Of a stretch of 64,000 nt of DNA, positions 1-8,553 are shown piece by piece. Source of the DNA: Eubacteriaceae bacterium (GTDB lineage: Bacteria > Bacillota > Clostridia > Lachnospirales > Lachnospiraceae); NCBI GenBank assembly GCA_902363805.1, contig CABJBF010000004.1:186001-250000 (forward strand), given 5' to 3'. Both the position numbers and the translations under genes were made by a program. Under the pieces are notes generated by a model. The model saw only the letters and a program-made list of their open reading frames with translations, searched no databases and was not told where the DNA came from. How positions within the stretch are numbered: position 1 is the first letter of the stretch; every line of letters begins with the position of its first letter.

Positions 1-1
1 A

Positions 2-229
2 ATCGCATGCGTAGCATTAAGCATTCCGGTTGTAGTATGGATTATAAAAGATTTGATTTACAGACCAATGATGATGGAAATGAAAGGATGGATTATATTG
101 AAAATGGATCCGATTGTATATGGTGAAATGTTTATTCTTGGCATGTTAGCATATGCAGTAGTTTCATTCCTCGAATTTAGAAAAATTAAGAAAATACCTA
201 TGACAGATGCATTGAAAAATGTAGAATAA
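2..229 (+). CDS. ABC transporter permease, FtsX-like family, C-terminal fragment
   Basis: The reading frame is open from the window edge and stops at 227-229, leaving 75 C-terminal residues; the start lies outside the window. The fragment has a hydrophobic stretch at its first ~15 residues and a second membrane segment around residues 46-62. It ends in a basic motif, FRKIKKIPMTDALKNVE. This tail, a last helix followed by a K/R-rich 'KIPMTDALK' end, is typical of FtsX/MacB-type permeases that extrude peptides or lipids or signal to cell-wall enzymes. The substrate cannot be told from the fragment. The gene ends just before an intrinsic terminator that is split by a palindromic element. Confidence 0.7.
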   Translation: MACVALSIPVVVWIIKDLIYRPMMMEMKGWIILKMDPIVYGEMFILGMLAYAVVSFLEFRKIKKIPMTDALKNVE

Positions 230-236
230 CAAGATT

Positions 237-458
237 CCCACAGATGTATTCCGGTTTTGTGAGGGTTTGTGATATTAACTAAATAACGCTTGCGCTGCTT
301 GTCACTCGCAGCAGTTCTAAATCTCCAGCTATATTTTGTTGTTAGAACCTTTGGTTCTAGGCAAAATCCGCTGTCAATTTGAACCAGCGGTGACAAATGC
401 CTTTAGTTAATATCACAAACCCTCACAATTAAGAATTAATCTGTGGGTATTTTTATTT
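237..458 (+). terminator. Intrinsic terminator of the permease gene, with its loop occupied by an inserted element
   Basis: CCCACAGAT at 237-245 is the exact reverse complement of ATCTGTGGG at 439-447, and a T-rich tract (TATTTTTATTT) follows at once. The arms are about 190 bases apart because the 257-428 inverted-repeat element sits in the loop. The simplest reading is an ordinary terminator whose loop was the insertion site. Confidence 0.55.
257..428. mobile_element. MITE-like element with perfect 27-bp terminal inverted repeats
   Basis: Bases 257-283 (beginning TTGTGAGGGTTTGTGATATT) are an exact reverse complement of 402-428. The 118 bases between them hold further hairpins: GCTGC/GCAGC near 296-315, AGAACC/GGTTCT near 345-359 and CCGCTG/CAGCGG near 369-390. 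No protein-coding frame is convincing; the long minus-strand frame across it spans the permease gene and the palindrome. The 230-595 interval contains only this element, the split terminator and the promoter of the next gene. A non-autonomous transposable element is the best guess. A structured RNA is the alternative. Confidence 0.5.
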
Positions 459-520
459 AGAAAATTATGAAAGTATAGGTTTTTGTATTTAAAAATCATA
501 TCGCAAAATATTACCTGTCA

Positions 521-549
521 TTGAAAGAAAAAAGAATCAGTCGTATAAT
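521..549 (+). promoter_or_regulatory. Sigma-A type promoter of the hybrid kinase gene
   Basis: TTGAAA at 521-526 and TATAAT at 544-549 are separated by exactly 17 bases. The start codon at 596 lies about 40 bases below the expected transcription start. Confidence 0.7.
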
Positions 550-595
550 AATAAAGAAGTACAGTTCGGAAAGAGTTATATAACGAGGAAATTAG

Positions 596-3349
596 ATGAA
601 ACAAAATATTGAACAGGAAAAATCAATTATTAATGAAACACTGTTAAATTCAATTCCAGGTGGAATAATAATTGTAAAAGTAGTTGAAAACAATATAGAA
701 TGTCTCTATTTTAATGAGGCATTTGCAAAATTATCAGGAAGAACGCATGATGAATTACAACGTTATCTTGATAGTGGGGTAAATGTTATAGATATTATAT
801 ATGAGGCAGATAGAAAAAAGTTTTTGACGAGTATTTTATGCAAAATACAAAGTGATAATGAAGTAGATGAAAGATATAGATATTATACAGCCACGGGAAA
901 TGTTCAGTGGATTAATTTGGTCGCTTCAAAGATTAGAGAAGAGGATGGATGTCCTGTTTTTTATTGTGCATGTACAAAGTTGTCAGATGAATTAGATTTG
1001 TATATAAATTTATCAGATGAATCTCCGGTTGCAACATATGTAGCAGAGAAAAAGGAAAGACGAATATTATATGCAAATGCTGAGTGGAAGAAAATAGAAA
1101 ATATCCCTCAGGATATAAATGTAATTGGAAAGAGTGTGTATGAATTAATACCGGCTGAGAGAATAATATTTAGCGAGAAAGAAATAAATGAATTAACTTC
1201 TCAGGCTTACAGACAGATACATATTAAAAGAAATAACAGATATTATAGTCTGGGTACAAAAAGCTATTTATGGAATGATATTGATGCATACATGGTATAT
1301 TTTGTTGATGAAACTGAAAGCATATTAAAGCAACAAAAAAAATTAGAAATATATCAGGCAGAACTTAAAACAAGAGAGGAAATGTCACAGGATATAATTG
1401 CTTCATATCAGATAAATCTTACTAAAAACAGAATTGAAAGAAGTAACTTTAAAAACAATTATGCTAATTCGACAGATGATGTTGTAAATGAAAACACATC
1501 ATGTGAAGATGCTGTTGAATATTTTATCGGATTAATTTTATCTGATGAAGTAAAAAAAGAAATAAGAAATAAATTTTCAGTCGGAAACATTATAATGCAA
1601 TACCATAATGGAAAAGAAAATATTGACTCTGAAGTTCAGATTGTAATGAAAGATGGAGAGATTAAATGGGTTAAGATTGTTGCTAAAATTTTAAGCAATC
1701 CCATTACTTCTGAAATTATGGAATTTGTGTATATACAGGATGTGACTGAAAAGCATACTATAAAATCAATAATGGATAAGTGTATACATACGGAATATGA
1801 TTGTATAGGTTTGATAAATACAATCAATGGCCAAATTATGATTTTTAATTATAGAAACACATATGGCGAAATGAAAATGCGCAAGAAGAATTTTTTCGCA
1901 GATGAAATAGATACATTTATAAATAATAATATTGGAGAAGAAGAACGCGAAACGGCAAGAAAAGAATATGCGTTAGATAATATTAAAAAGCAATTGAAAA
2001 AAAATGACAATTATTATTTTTATCATAATATAACATCTAACATTGAAAAAGGAGTACGAAGAAAGAAAATTCATTTTCAATATTTAGATTCTGCCGTAAA
2101 TAAAAATGAAATTTTATTCATGGTAACAGATGTTACGGATATTTATGAAAAAGAAAGAAAAAATAGCGAGAGATTAGCAAAAGCGCTAGAAGAGGCAAAA
2201 CAGGCAGCTAAAGCTAAAAGCGAGTTTTTGGCACGAATGAGTCATGAAATAAGAACACCTATGAATGCTATTATTGGAATGTGCGAAATTGCTAAAGATG
2301 ATGTTGATAAAAGAGAAGTTATAGCAAAAGAAATAGACCAGATTAATGAGTCAGGTAAATATCTGTTAGGACTTATTAACGATATATTAGATGTAAGCCG
2401 TATTGAAAATGACAAATTTGAACTTTATACGGAATGGTGCAGTATGTATAACGTTGTTAAACCTATTGTTTCAATGATGAGTCCATTAATGAAAGAAAAA
2501 AATATAGAATTTATTTATCCTAATTTTATCAAAAAAGAAAAAGATAAAGAAGTTTTATGTTACATTGATAAAATGCGTGTACAGCAGATGATTATTAATC
2601 TTTTAAACAATGCTTATAAATTTACTAAACCGGGTGGAAAGATAACCTGGAAAATAGAAAACATTAATGTAGATGATAAGACTGCAAAGGAAAGAATAGT
2701 AATCAGTGATACAGGCTGTGGTATGAGCAAAGAATTTGTACAGAAAATAGGCGAGCCTTTTATGCAGGAGAGAAATGAATTTTCATCAGAACTTATAGGC
2801 ACGGGACTAGGACTATATATTGTTAAAAAAATTGTAGATGCGATGGGATTTACCATGAAAATAGAAAGTGAACTTGGTAAGGGAACAACATTTATAATTG
2901 AGACAGAATATAGTTACAAATATAATGAAGATGATGAAAATCAGTTGGAAAATAGTAATGTTTCAGGAATGAGAGTGTTACTTGTAGAAGATAATGAAAT
3001 TAACAGAGAAATTGCACAGACTCTTTTAGAAAGAGAGAAAATAATTGTGGAAACTGCAGTTGAGGGAAAAGAAGCAGTTGAGGCATTTGAAAAATCTGAT
3101 TTGGGATATTATGATGCAATTTTAATGGATATTCAAATGCCTGTAATGGACGGTCTTGAGGCTACAAGAACAATTAGAAAATTGAATAAAGCCGATGCAA
3201 AAACAATACGAATAATTGCAATGTCGGCAAATGCGTTTGAAAGTGACATAAAGGCGAGTATTGATGCAGGAATGAATGCTCATTTAACAAAACCAATAGA
3301 AATGGAAAAGGTTTTAGAAGAAATTGCTAAAAGTAAAATAAAAAAATAG
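596..3349 (+). CDS. Hybrid sensor histidine kinase/response regulator with PAS domains
   Basis: 917 residues. The N-terminal half carries PAS-like sensory regions (about 15-120, 135-240 and 270-390). There is no clear membrane segment, so it is probably cytoplasmic. The dimerisation domain contains the H-box FLARMSHEIRTPMNAIIGM with phospho-accepting His550. The ATPase has the N-box NLLNNAYKF, then DTGCGM and GTGLGLYIV. A receiver domain fills the last ~130 residues, with acidic pocket E798-D799 and phospho-acceptor Asp845 in LMDIQMPVMDG. No DNA-binding output domain is present, so phosphate is probably passed to a partner protein encoded elsewhere. The gene has its own promoter and stands alone before hydG. 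The ligand sensed is unknown. Confidence 0.93.
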   Translation: MKQNIEQEKSIINETLLNSIPGGIIIVKVVENNIECLYFNEAFAKLSGRTHDELQRYLDSGVNVIDIIYEADRKKFLTSILCKIQSDNEVDERYRYYTATGNVQWINLVASKIREEDGCPVFYCACTKLSDELDLYINLSDESPVATYVAEKKERRILYANAEWKKIENIPQDINVIGKSVYELIPAERIIFSEKEINELTSQAYRQIHIKRNNRYYSLGTKSYLWNDIDAYMVYFVDETESILKQQKKLEIYQAELKTREEMSQDIIASYQINLTKNRIERSNFKNNYANSTDDVVNENTSCEDAVEYFIGLILSDEVKKEIRNKFSVGNIIMQYHNGKENIDSEVQIVMKDGEIKWVKIVAKILSNPITSEIMEFVYIQDVTEKHTIKSIMDKCIHTEYDCIGLINTINGQIMIFNYRNTYGEMKMRKKNFFADEIDTFINNNIGEEERETARKEYALDNIKKQLKKNDNYYFYHNITSNIEKGVRRKKIHFQYLDSAVNKNEILFMVTDVTDIYEKERKNSERLAKALEEAKQAAKAKSEFLARMSHEIRTPMNAIIGMCEIAKDDVDKREVIAKEIDQINESGKYLLGLINDILDVSRIENDKFELYTEWCSMYNVVKPIVSMMSPLMKEKNIEFIYPNFIKKEKDKEVLCYIDKMRVQQMIINLLNNAYKFTKPGGKITWKIENINVDDKTAKERIVISDTGCGMSKEFVQKIGEPFMQERNEFSSELIGTGLGLYIVKKIVDAMGFTMKIESELGKGTTFIIETEYSYKYNEDDENQLENSNVSGMRVLLVEDNEINREIAQTLLEREKIIVETAVEGKEAVEAFEKSDLGYYDAILMDIQMPVMDGLEATRTIRKLNKADAKTIRIIAMSANAFESDIKASIDAGMNAHLTKPIEMEKVLEEIAKSKIKK

Positions 3350-3454
3350 ATATAGAATATGTAATGTAAATTATTAATATTTTATAAATTTAATCGTCAA
3401 AATGATGAATAAACAAAAGAAAGATGTATAATTACAGGAAAGAAGGACATAAAA

Positions 3455-4876
3455 GTGTATGATATAACATCAAAATCGGCAGATGATTTTATTAATCATG
3501 AAGAAATTCTAGATACAATTAAATATGCAGATGAAAATAAAAATAATATAAAACTTATTGATTCGATTCTTGAAAAAGCCAAATTAAGAAAAGGACTATC
3601 CCACAGGGAAGCGTCCGTATTATTAGCATGTAAAGATGAAAATAAAAACAATGAAATGTTTAAACTTGCTGAACAGATAAAAAAAGACTTTTATGGAAAT
3701 CGAATCGTAATGTTTGCTCCACTTTATCTGTCGAATTATTGTGTTAACGGATGTGTATACTGTCCTTATCATGCTAAGAATAAGCATATTGCCAGAAAAA
3801 AACTTACACAGGAAGAGATTAAAAAAGAAGTAATAGCTCTTCAGGATATGGGACATAAAAGATTAGCACTAGAGGCAGGAGAAGATCCTGTTAATAATAC
3901 AATGGACTATTATCTTGAGTGCATTAAAACAATATACAGTATAAAACACAAAAATGGAGCTATCAGACGTGTAAACATTAATATTGCTGCGACGACTGTT
4001 GAAAATTACAGATTATTAAAGGAAGCAGGAATTGGAACTTATATACTTTTTCAGGAGACTTATCATAAGGAAAGCTATAAGAAATTACATCCGACAGGAC
4101 CAAAGAGTGATTATAATTATCATACAGAAGCAATGGACAGAGCAATGGAAGGTGGAATTGATGATGTAGGTCTTGGTGTATTATTTGGACTTGATAAGTA
4201 CAGATATGAATTTGCAGGATTATTAATGCATGCTGAACATTTAGAAGCCGTCTTTGGAGTTGGACCACATACTATAAGTGTGCCTAGAATTTGCGATGCA
4301 GATGACATAGATAAGTCATCATTTTCAAATGGAATAAGTGACGATATTTTTGCAAAGATTGTTGCATGTATAAGAATTGCAGTTCCATATACAGGAATGA
4401 TTGTATCTACAAGGGAAAGTCAGAAGACAAGAGAAAGAGTATTACATCTTGGAATTTCTCAGATTAGTGGTGGCTCAAGAACAAGTGTGGGCGGATATTT
4501 TGAAGCAGAACCTGAAGAAGAAAATTCAAGTCAGTTCGATGTAACTGATACAAGAAGTCTTGATGAAGTGGTTAACTGGCTTATGAAAATGGATTATATA
4601 CCAAGTTTTTGTACAGCCTGTTATAGAGAAGGCAGAACAGGTGACAGATTTATGTCTTTATGTAAAAGCGGTCAAATACAGAACTGTTGTCTACCAAATG
4701 CATTAATGACTTTACAGGAGTATTTAATGGATTATGCTTCATCTGAAACAAAAGAAATAGGCGAAAATTTAATTCATAAAGAAATTGAAAATATTCCTAA
4801 TGAAAAAGTAAAGGATATTGTAATAAAAAATTTAAAATTAATAAAAGATAATAACAAAAGAGACTTTAGATTTTAA
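3455..4876 (+). CDS. hydG: [FeFe]-hydrogenase H-cluster maturase HydG (radical SAM tyrosine lyase)
   Basis: 473 residues, the usual HydG length. HydG cleaves tyrosine to p-cresol and dehydroglycine and makes the CO and CN ligands of the H-cluster. The radical-SAM CX3CX2C motif is C96-C100-C103, in NYCVNGCVYCPYH. The C-terminal auxiliary cluster has the diagnostic CX2CX22C pattern, C386-C389-C412. This distinguishes it from ThiH and from HydE. Translation starts at GTG 3455 behind GGAAAGAAGGA. The gene heads a tight block with a PHP protein and hydF. HydE and the hydrogenase itself are not in the window. Confidence 0.97.
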   Translation: MYDITSKSADDFINHEEILDTIKYADENKNNIKLIDSILEKAKLRKGLSHREASVLLACKDENKNNEMFKLAEQIKKDFYGNRIVMFAPLYLSNYCVNGCVYCPYHAKNKHIARKKLTQEEIKKEVIALQDMGHKRLALEAGEDPVNNTMDYYLECIKTIYSIKHKNGAIRRVNINIAATTVENYRLLKEAGIGTYILFQETYHKESYKKLHPTGPKSDYNYHTEAMDRAMEGGIDDVGLGVLFGLDKYRYEFAGLLMHAEHLEAVFGVGPHTISVPRICDADDIDKSSFSNGISDDIFAKIVACIRIAVPYTGMIVSTRESQKTRERVLHLGISQISGGSRTSVGGYFEAEPEEENSSQFDVTDTRSLDEVVNWLMKMDYIPSFCTACYREGRTGDRFMSLCKSGQIQNCCLPNALMTLQEYLMDYASSETKEIGENLIHKEIENIPNEKVKDIVIKNLKLIKDNNKRDFRF

Positions 4877-4909
4877 AACAAACGTTAAAATCCTCTCTAG
4901 GAGGTTTAT

Positions 4910-5761
4910 ATGAAAATAGATATGCATTGTCATACAAAAGAGGGCTCGCTAGATGGAAAAGTCCCAATTAGTGAGTATATAAATATATTAAAATCTCAGG
5001 GTTATGGGGGTATGTTAGTAACAGACCATGACTCTTATGATGGGTATAGATATTGGAAACATAATATAAAAAATGTTGACAAGGACTTTGTAGTATTTAA
5101 AGGAATAGAGTATGATACATTAGATGCAGGACATATTATTGTAATTATGCCGGAGAATCTTAAATTAAGGCTTATGGAACTTAGAGGAATGCCGGTACAG
5201 TTGCTTATTCCAATAGTTCATAATTATGGAGGAATATTAGGACCTGCGCATCCATTTGGTGAAAAGTTTATGAGTTTTATGAATTCAAAAGCTTATAAAA
5301 GAAATCCGGACATTTTATCTGAATTTGATTTTATTGAAGTGTTTAATGCCTGCGAATCTAAAATGGCAAATGATAAAGCGTTAGAAATGGCCAAAAAATA
5401 TAATTTGACAGGAACAGCAGGAAGTGATTCACATAAGACGGAGAGCATAGGATATGCATACACAGTAATTCCTGATGAAATAAGAAAAGAAAGTCAGTTG
5501 ATTGAGTATATAAAACACAGAAATAAGACTGAATGTGGTGGAAAAATATATGAAAATACTTCAAGAGGTAAATTAGGAAAAGCCAAGATAATAACAACAT
5601 ATTTATTTTGGATTTATAATAAATTTGGAGGTTGGAGTCGTGGAATCCAGCGTAATGGAAAACTTAAAAAAGGTTATATTGAAAGAATAGATATAATTGA
5701 TAATGATAAAAAAGTAAATAAAGATAAAACAGAATATAAAGGAAAAGATAACAATAATTAA
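4910..5761 (+). CDS. PHP-domain metal-dependent phosphoesterase, between hydG and hydF
   Basis: 283 residues, preceded by a strong AGGAGG site. PHP metal-binding motifs run in order: His6-x-His8 (MHCHT), TDHDSYDG near residue 39, GPAHPF near residue 117 and GSDSHK near residue 172. These fit the polymerase/histidinol-phosphatase fold, a trinuclear metal hydrolase. The C-terminal ~60 residues are lysine-rich and probably lie outside the domain. Its place between two H-cluster maturases, with short gaps on both sides, implies co-transcription. A direct role in hydrogenase maturation is inference only. The substrate cannot be named. Confidence 0.85.
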   Translation: MKIDMHCHTKEGSLDGKVPISEYINILKSQGYGGMLVTDHDSYDGYRYWKHNIKNVDKDFVVFKGIEYDTLDAGHIIVIMPENLKLRLMELRGMPVQLLIPIVHNYGGILGPAHPFGEKFMSFMNSKAYKRNPDILSEFDFIEVFNACESKMANDKALEMAKKYNLTGTAGSDSHKTESIGYAYTVIPDEIRKESQLIEYIKHRNKTECGGKIYENTSRGKLGKAKIITTYLFWIYNKFGGWSRGIQRNGKLKKGYIERIDIIDNDKKVNKDKTEYKGKDNNN

Positions 5762-5788
5762 CAGTTAAAAGAAATAATGGAGAAAATA

Positions 5789-7045
5789 ATGGGCTTGAAC
5801 GAAACAACTAGAGGTGAACGAATTCATATAGGAATATTTGGAAAGCGAAATGCAGGTAAATCCAGTGTAATTAATGCAATTACAGGTCAGAAATTATCGA
5901 TTGTATCAGATGTTTGTGGTACAACAACTGACCCGGTATTAAAAGCAATGGAACTTTTACCTCTAGGGCCTGTTGTAGTAATAGATACTCCGGGAATTGA
6001 TGATGAAGGAGAACTTGGCAAATTAAGAGTTCAGAAAACTTATCAGATGTTAAATAAGACGGATATAGCTGTTATAGTTGTTGATTTAAATGAAAAGAAT
6101 AATAATGATATGTCTCATAAAATTTTAGACGATGACATTTCTCTTATAAATGAAATAAAAAAACGAAAAATTTCTTATATTGTTGTTTTAAATAAAATAG
6201 ATTTAATTAAAACAGATTTAAAAGAAAATCAAGTTTATAAAAAATTATTAGAAATAGTGCCTGAAAATAAAATAATTGGAATAAGTGCTAAAGCAAATAA
6301 GAATATATATGAATTAAAAGAAAAGATAGCTACGTTAAAGCCGGAAAAAGAATTTGAATATCCGATAGTCAGAGATTTAGTTGATGAAGGAGATATTGTT
6401 ATTTTAGTGACACCAATAGATTCAGCAGCACCTAAGAGCAGACTTATATTACCGCAACAGCAGACTATAAGAGAATTATTAGAAGTAGGGACAATTACGA
6501 TTGTGATTCAGCCGGATAAACTTGTTGCTACTTTAGATAAATTAGTACAAAAACCGAAATTAATTATTACAGACAGTCAGGTATTCAAACAGGTAGCAAA
6601 AGATACACCTAATGATATGCTTTTAACTTCTTTTTCAATATTAATGGCAAGGCATAAAGGAAATCTTAAGACACAGGTAGAAGGTGCAGCTACTATCGAA
6701 AATTTAAATGATGGAGACAGAATTTTGATTTCGGAAGGTTGCACTCATCATAGACAATGTGATGATATAGGAACGGTTAAGCTACCTAATTGGATAAAAA
6801 AATACACAGGAAAAGATTTAAAACTGCATTTTACAAGTGGAACAGAATTTCCGACAGATTTGTCAGAGTACAAATTAATTATTCATTGTGGCGGATGCAC
6901 ATTAAATGAAAAGGAAATGAAATATAGATTAAAGTGTGCAAACGATAATAAAATTCCAATGACAAATTATGGTACATTGATAGCGTATATGAATGGAATT
7001 CTTGAAAGAAGTATAGAAGTATTTAATACTAATAAACGAAAATAA
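5789..7045 (+). CDS. hydF: [FeFe]-hydrogenase maturation GTPase HydF
   Basis: HydF is the scaffold that receives the diiron precursor from HydG/HydE and delivers it to apo-hydrogenase. Starting at ATG 5789 gives 418 residues beginning MGLNETTRGERIHIGIFG, which matches the family N-terminus. A GGAG site lies 6 bases upstream of this codon, whereas ATG 5777 has no good site. Motifs seen: Walker A GKRNAGKSS (residues 18-26), switch region CGTTTDP, DTPGID and NKID. The C-terminal iron-sulfur region has CTHHRQCDD followed by HCGGC. It is the last gene before a strong terminator. Confidence 0.96.
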   Translation: MGLNETTRGERIHIGIFGKRNAGKSSVINAITGQKLSIVSDVCGTTTDPVLKAMELLPLGPVVVIDTPGIDDEGELGKLRVQKTYQMLNKTDIAVIVVDLNEKNNNDMSHKILDDDISLINEIKKRKISYIVVLNKIDLIKTDLKENQVYKKLLEIVPENKIIGISAKANKNIYELKEKIATLKPEKEFEYPIVRDLVDEGDIVILVTPIDSAAPKSRLILPQQQTIRELLEVGTITIVIQPDKLVATLDKLVQKPKLIITDSQVFKQVAKDTPNDMLLTSFSILMARHKGNLKTQVEGAATIENLNDGDRILISEGCTHHRQCDDIGTVKLPNWIKKYTGKDLKLHFTSGTEFPTDLSEYKLIIHCGGCTLNEKEMKYRLKCANDNKIPMTNYGTLIAYMNGILERSIEVFNTNKRK

Positions 7046-7148
7046 TGGCTTGTTGTCAGAAATGGGGTAAAACGAGTTTATAACCAGGCTGCAAATAACC
7101 AAAATAATATTATATGTAGTGTTTTAGGTTATTTACTACACATATGAT

Positions 7149-7198
7149 TAATGAGTAAAACCCACATCAATGGAAAATGATGTGGGTTTTACTCATTA
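7149..7198. terminator. Bidirectional terminator between hydF and the DtxR-family gene
   Basis: A perfect 21-bp stem (7149-7169 with 7178-7198, core AAAACCCACATCA) closes an 8-base loop. The arms carry A/T-rich flanks on both sides, and the two neighbouring genes converge here. A weaker hairpin (ATATGTAGT/ACTACACATAT region) lies at 7110-7145. Confidence 0.85.
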
Positions 7199-7224
7199 AA
7201 GACTATAATAAATGTTTAAAATAA

Positions 7225-7590
7225 TTAGTGTGATTTTACATGATTCTTTATAGCCGCAAAGCTTTCCTTGCTAATCACATGCTCAATTCTACATGCATCT
7301 TCTGTAGCAATTTCTTCAGGAACTCCTAAACGTACTAACCATGATGATAAGAGTTCATGTCTTTCATATATCATATCTGCAATCTGTTTTCCAGATTCTG
7401 TAAGATAAATGTATCCGGCGTCAGTAACAGTGATATGACCTTTCTCTCTAAGGTTTTTCATAGCAATGCTGACGCTTGATTTCTTAAAACCTAATTCGTT
7501 GGAAATATCTACGGAACGAACAACGGGAAGTTTTTTGCTAAGAACAAGAATAGTCTCTAAATAATTTTCTGCCGATTCATTAATAATCAT
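7225..7590 (-). CDS. DtxR/MntR-family metal-dependent transcriptional regulator
   Basis: 121 residues. An N-terminal winged helix-turn-helix (about 1-65, [20 protein letters not shown]) is followed by the helical dimerisation and metal-binding region with E/H residues (YERHELLSSWLVRLGV, EDACRIEHVISKES). It has no SH3-like third domain, so it resembles short MntR-type members. It is transcribed divergently from feoA-feoA-feoB and preceded by an AAGGAGG site. The inverted repeat over the feo -10 box is a likely target. Iron-responsive repression of ferrous uptake is therefore the expected job, although the family also includes manganese sensors. Confidence 0.9.
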   Translation of the reverse strand: MIINESAENYLETILVLSKKLPVVRSVDISNELGFKKSSVSIAMKNLREKGHITVTDAGYIYLTESGKQIADMIYERHELLSSWLVRLGVPEEIATEDACRIEHVISKESFAAIKNHVKSH

Positions 7591-7731
7591 GTTGAAAACC
7601 TCCTTGTATTTCTCGTATTGTCTTTTGCTATTGTATCACAAAGTGGAATATTACTCAAATTATATTGAATAAAAATACGAAGGTATTTTTATAAAAAATA
7701 GAAAAAAATTGAAATTTTAGTAAAATAATTA

Positions 7732-7760
7732 TTGACATCTAATTTGCGTTAGCATATACT
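7732..7760 (+). promoter_or_regulatory. Promoter of the feo operon
   Basis: TTGACA at 7732-7737, a 17-base spacer and TATACT at 7755-7760 make a near-consensus vegetative promoter about 50 bases above feoA. Its -10 box lies inside a palindromic operator. Confidence 0.85.
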
Positions 7761-7763
7761 AAC
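7748..7763. promoter_or_regulatory. Probable DtxR-type operator over the feo -10 box
   Basis: GTTAG-CATATA-CTAAC is a perfect inverted repeat (5-bp arms, 6-bp centre) covering the -10 hexamer. TTAG/CTAA half-sites are the core of DtxR/IdeR boxes as known from the family. Binding here would block RNA polymerase directly. Confidence 0.65.
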
Positions 7764-7809
7764 TCTTGAAAAATAAGGTTTATCTTTACTTAAGAAGAAA
7801 GAAGGAAAC

Positions 7810-8022
7810 ATGATGCCATTAACTATGATAAATGAAGGAGAACCAACGGTTATCAAAAAAGTTGGCGGTAAGGAAGAAACAAGAAGGTTTTTGGAAAACT
7901 TAGGATTTGTAGTAGGTGGAACTGTTACAGTTGTTTCACAGATGGGTGGAAACATGATTGTTAACGTAAAAGATTCACGTGTTGCAATAGGAAAAGATAT
8001 GGCTAATAAAATTATGGTTTAG
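7810..8022 (+). CDS. feoA: FeoA-domain protein (ferrous iron transport), first copy
   Basis: 70 residues, an SH3-like FeoA domain: MMPLTMINEGEPTVIKK, then FLENLGFVVGGTVTVVSQMGGNMIVNVKDSRVAIGKDMANKIMV. FeoA is a small cytoplasmic partner of the FeoB transporter. ATG 7810 is immediately followed by a second ATG at 7813, and the GAAGGA site serves either. This is the promoter-proximal gene of the feoA-feoA-feoB operon. It is divergent in sequence from the second copy, so the two are not a recent duplication. Confidence 0.9.
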   Translation: MMPLTMINEGEPTVIKKVGGKEETRRFLENLGFVVGGTVTVVSQMGGNMIVNVKDSRVAIGKDMANKIMV

Positions 8023-8151
8023 ATTTAATAAAGAAAATTAAAGTTTTATTTATTTGATTAAATATTATTAAATCTTTTTTGTTGTGCAGGTATTTAAGAG
8101 TGCACAATCATAATTTTACATATAAAAAAGAAATATGAAAGAAGGATAGCA

Positions 8152-8373
8152 ATGAGTACATTAAAGGAAGTTGCAGTTGGAAAGACTGTGAAAGTTAAGA
8201 AACTTACTGGAGATGGCCCGGTTAAAAGAAGAATTATGGATATGGGCATAACAAAAGGTGTTGAAGTATATGTAAGAAAAGTAGCACCTTTAGGAGACCC
8301 GATTGAAGTAACTGTAAGAGGATATGAATTATCTCTTAGAAAAGCAGATGCAGAAATGATTGAGGTAGAATAA
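8152..8373 (+). CDS. feoA: FeoA-domain protein (ferrous iron transport), second copy
   Basis: 73 residues with the FeoA core: VGKTVKVKKLTGDGPVKRRIMDMGITKGVEVYVRKVAPLGDPIEVTVRGYELSLRKADAEMIEVE. The signature 'RRIMDMGITKGVEV..APLGDPIE..VRGYELSLR' is closer to canonical FeoA than the first copy. An AAGGA site precedes it. The 8374-8553 gap to feoB holds no gene, only a short direct repeat. Confidence 0.95.
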   Translation: MSTLKEVAVGKTVKVKKLTGDGPVKRRIMDMGITKGVEVYVRKVAPLGDPIEVTVRGYELSLRKADAEMIEVE

Positions 8374-8402
8374 TTTTTTTTACCCACAAGTTAGAAGCAA
8401 CT

Positions 8403-8440
8403 AATAAAAGTAAGCACAGCATAATAAAAGTAAGCAACAA
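8403..8440 (+). repeat. Short direct repeat between feoA and feoB
   Basis: The 13-mer ATAAAAGTAAGCA occurs twice, about 20 bases apart, within the 180-base feoA-feoB gap. No function can be assigned. Confidence 0.5.
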
Positions 8441-8553
8441 AGAATCTCGGTCAGAATGATAAAACTTGCGCTTGAAATTTTGAGTTAACTTACTAATGAC
8501 AAAATAGCATATTATTACACATTTGAAAAAGATAGTAAAAAAAGGAGAAAAAA

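Noticed and set aside
58..396. 112-residue minus-strand frame across the permease tail and the 27-bp inverted-repeat element
   Set aside because: It is antisense to a real coding tail and runs through palindromic DNA; no ribosome binding site or protein character is evident.
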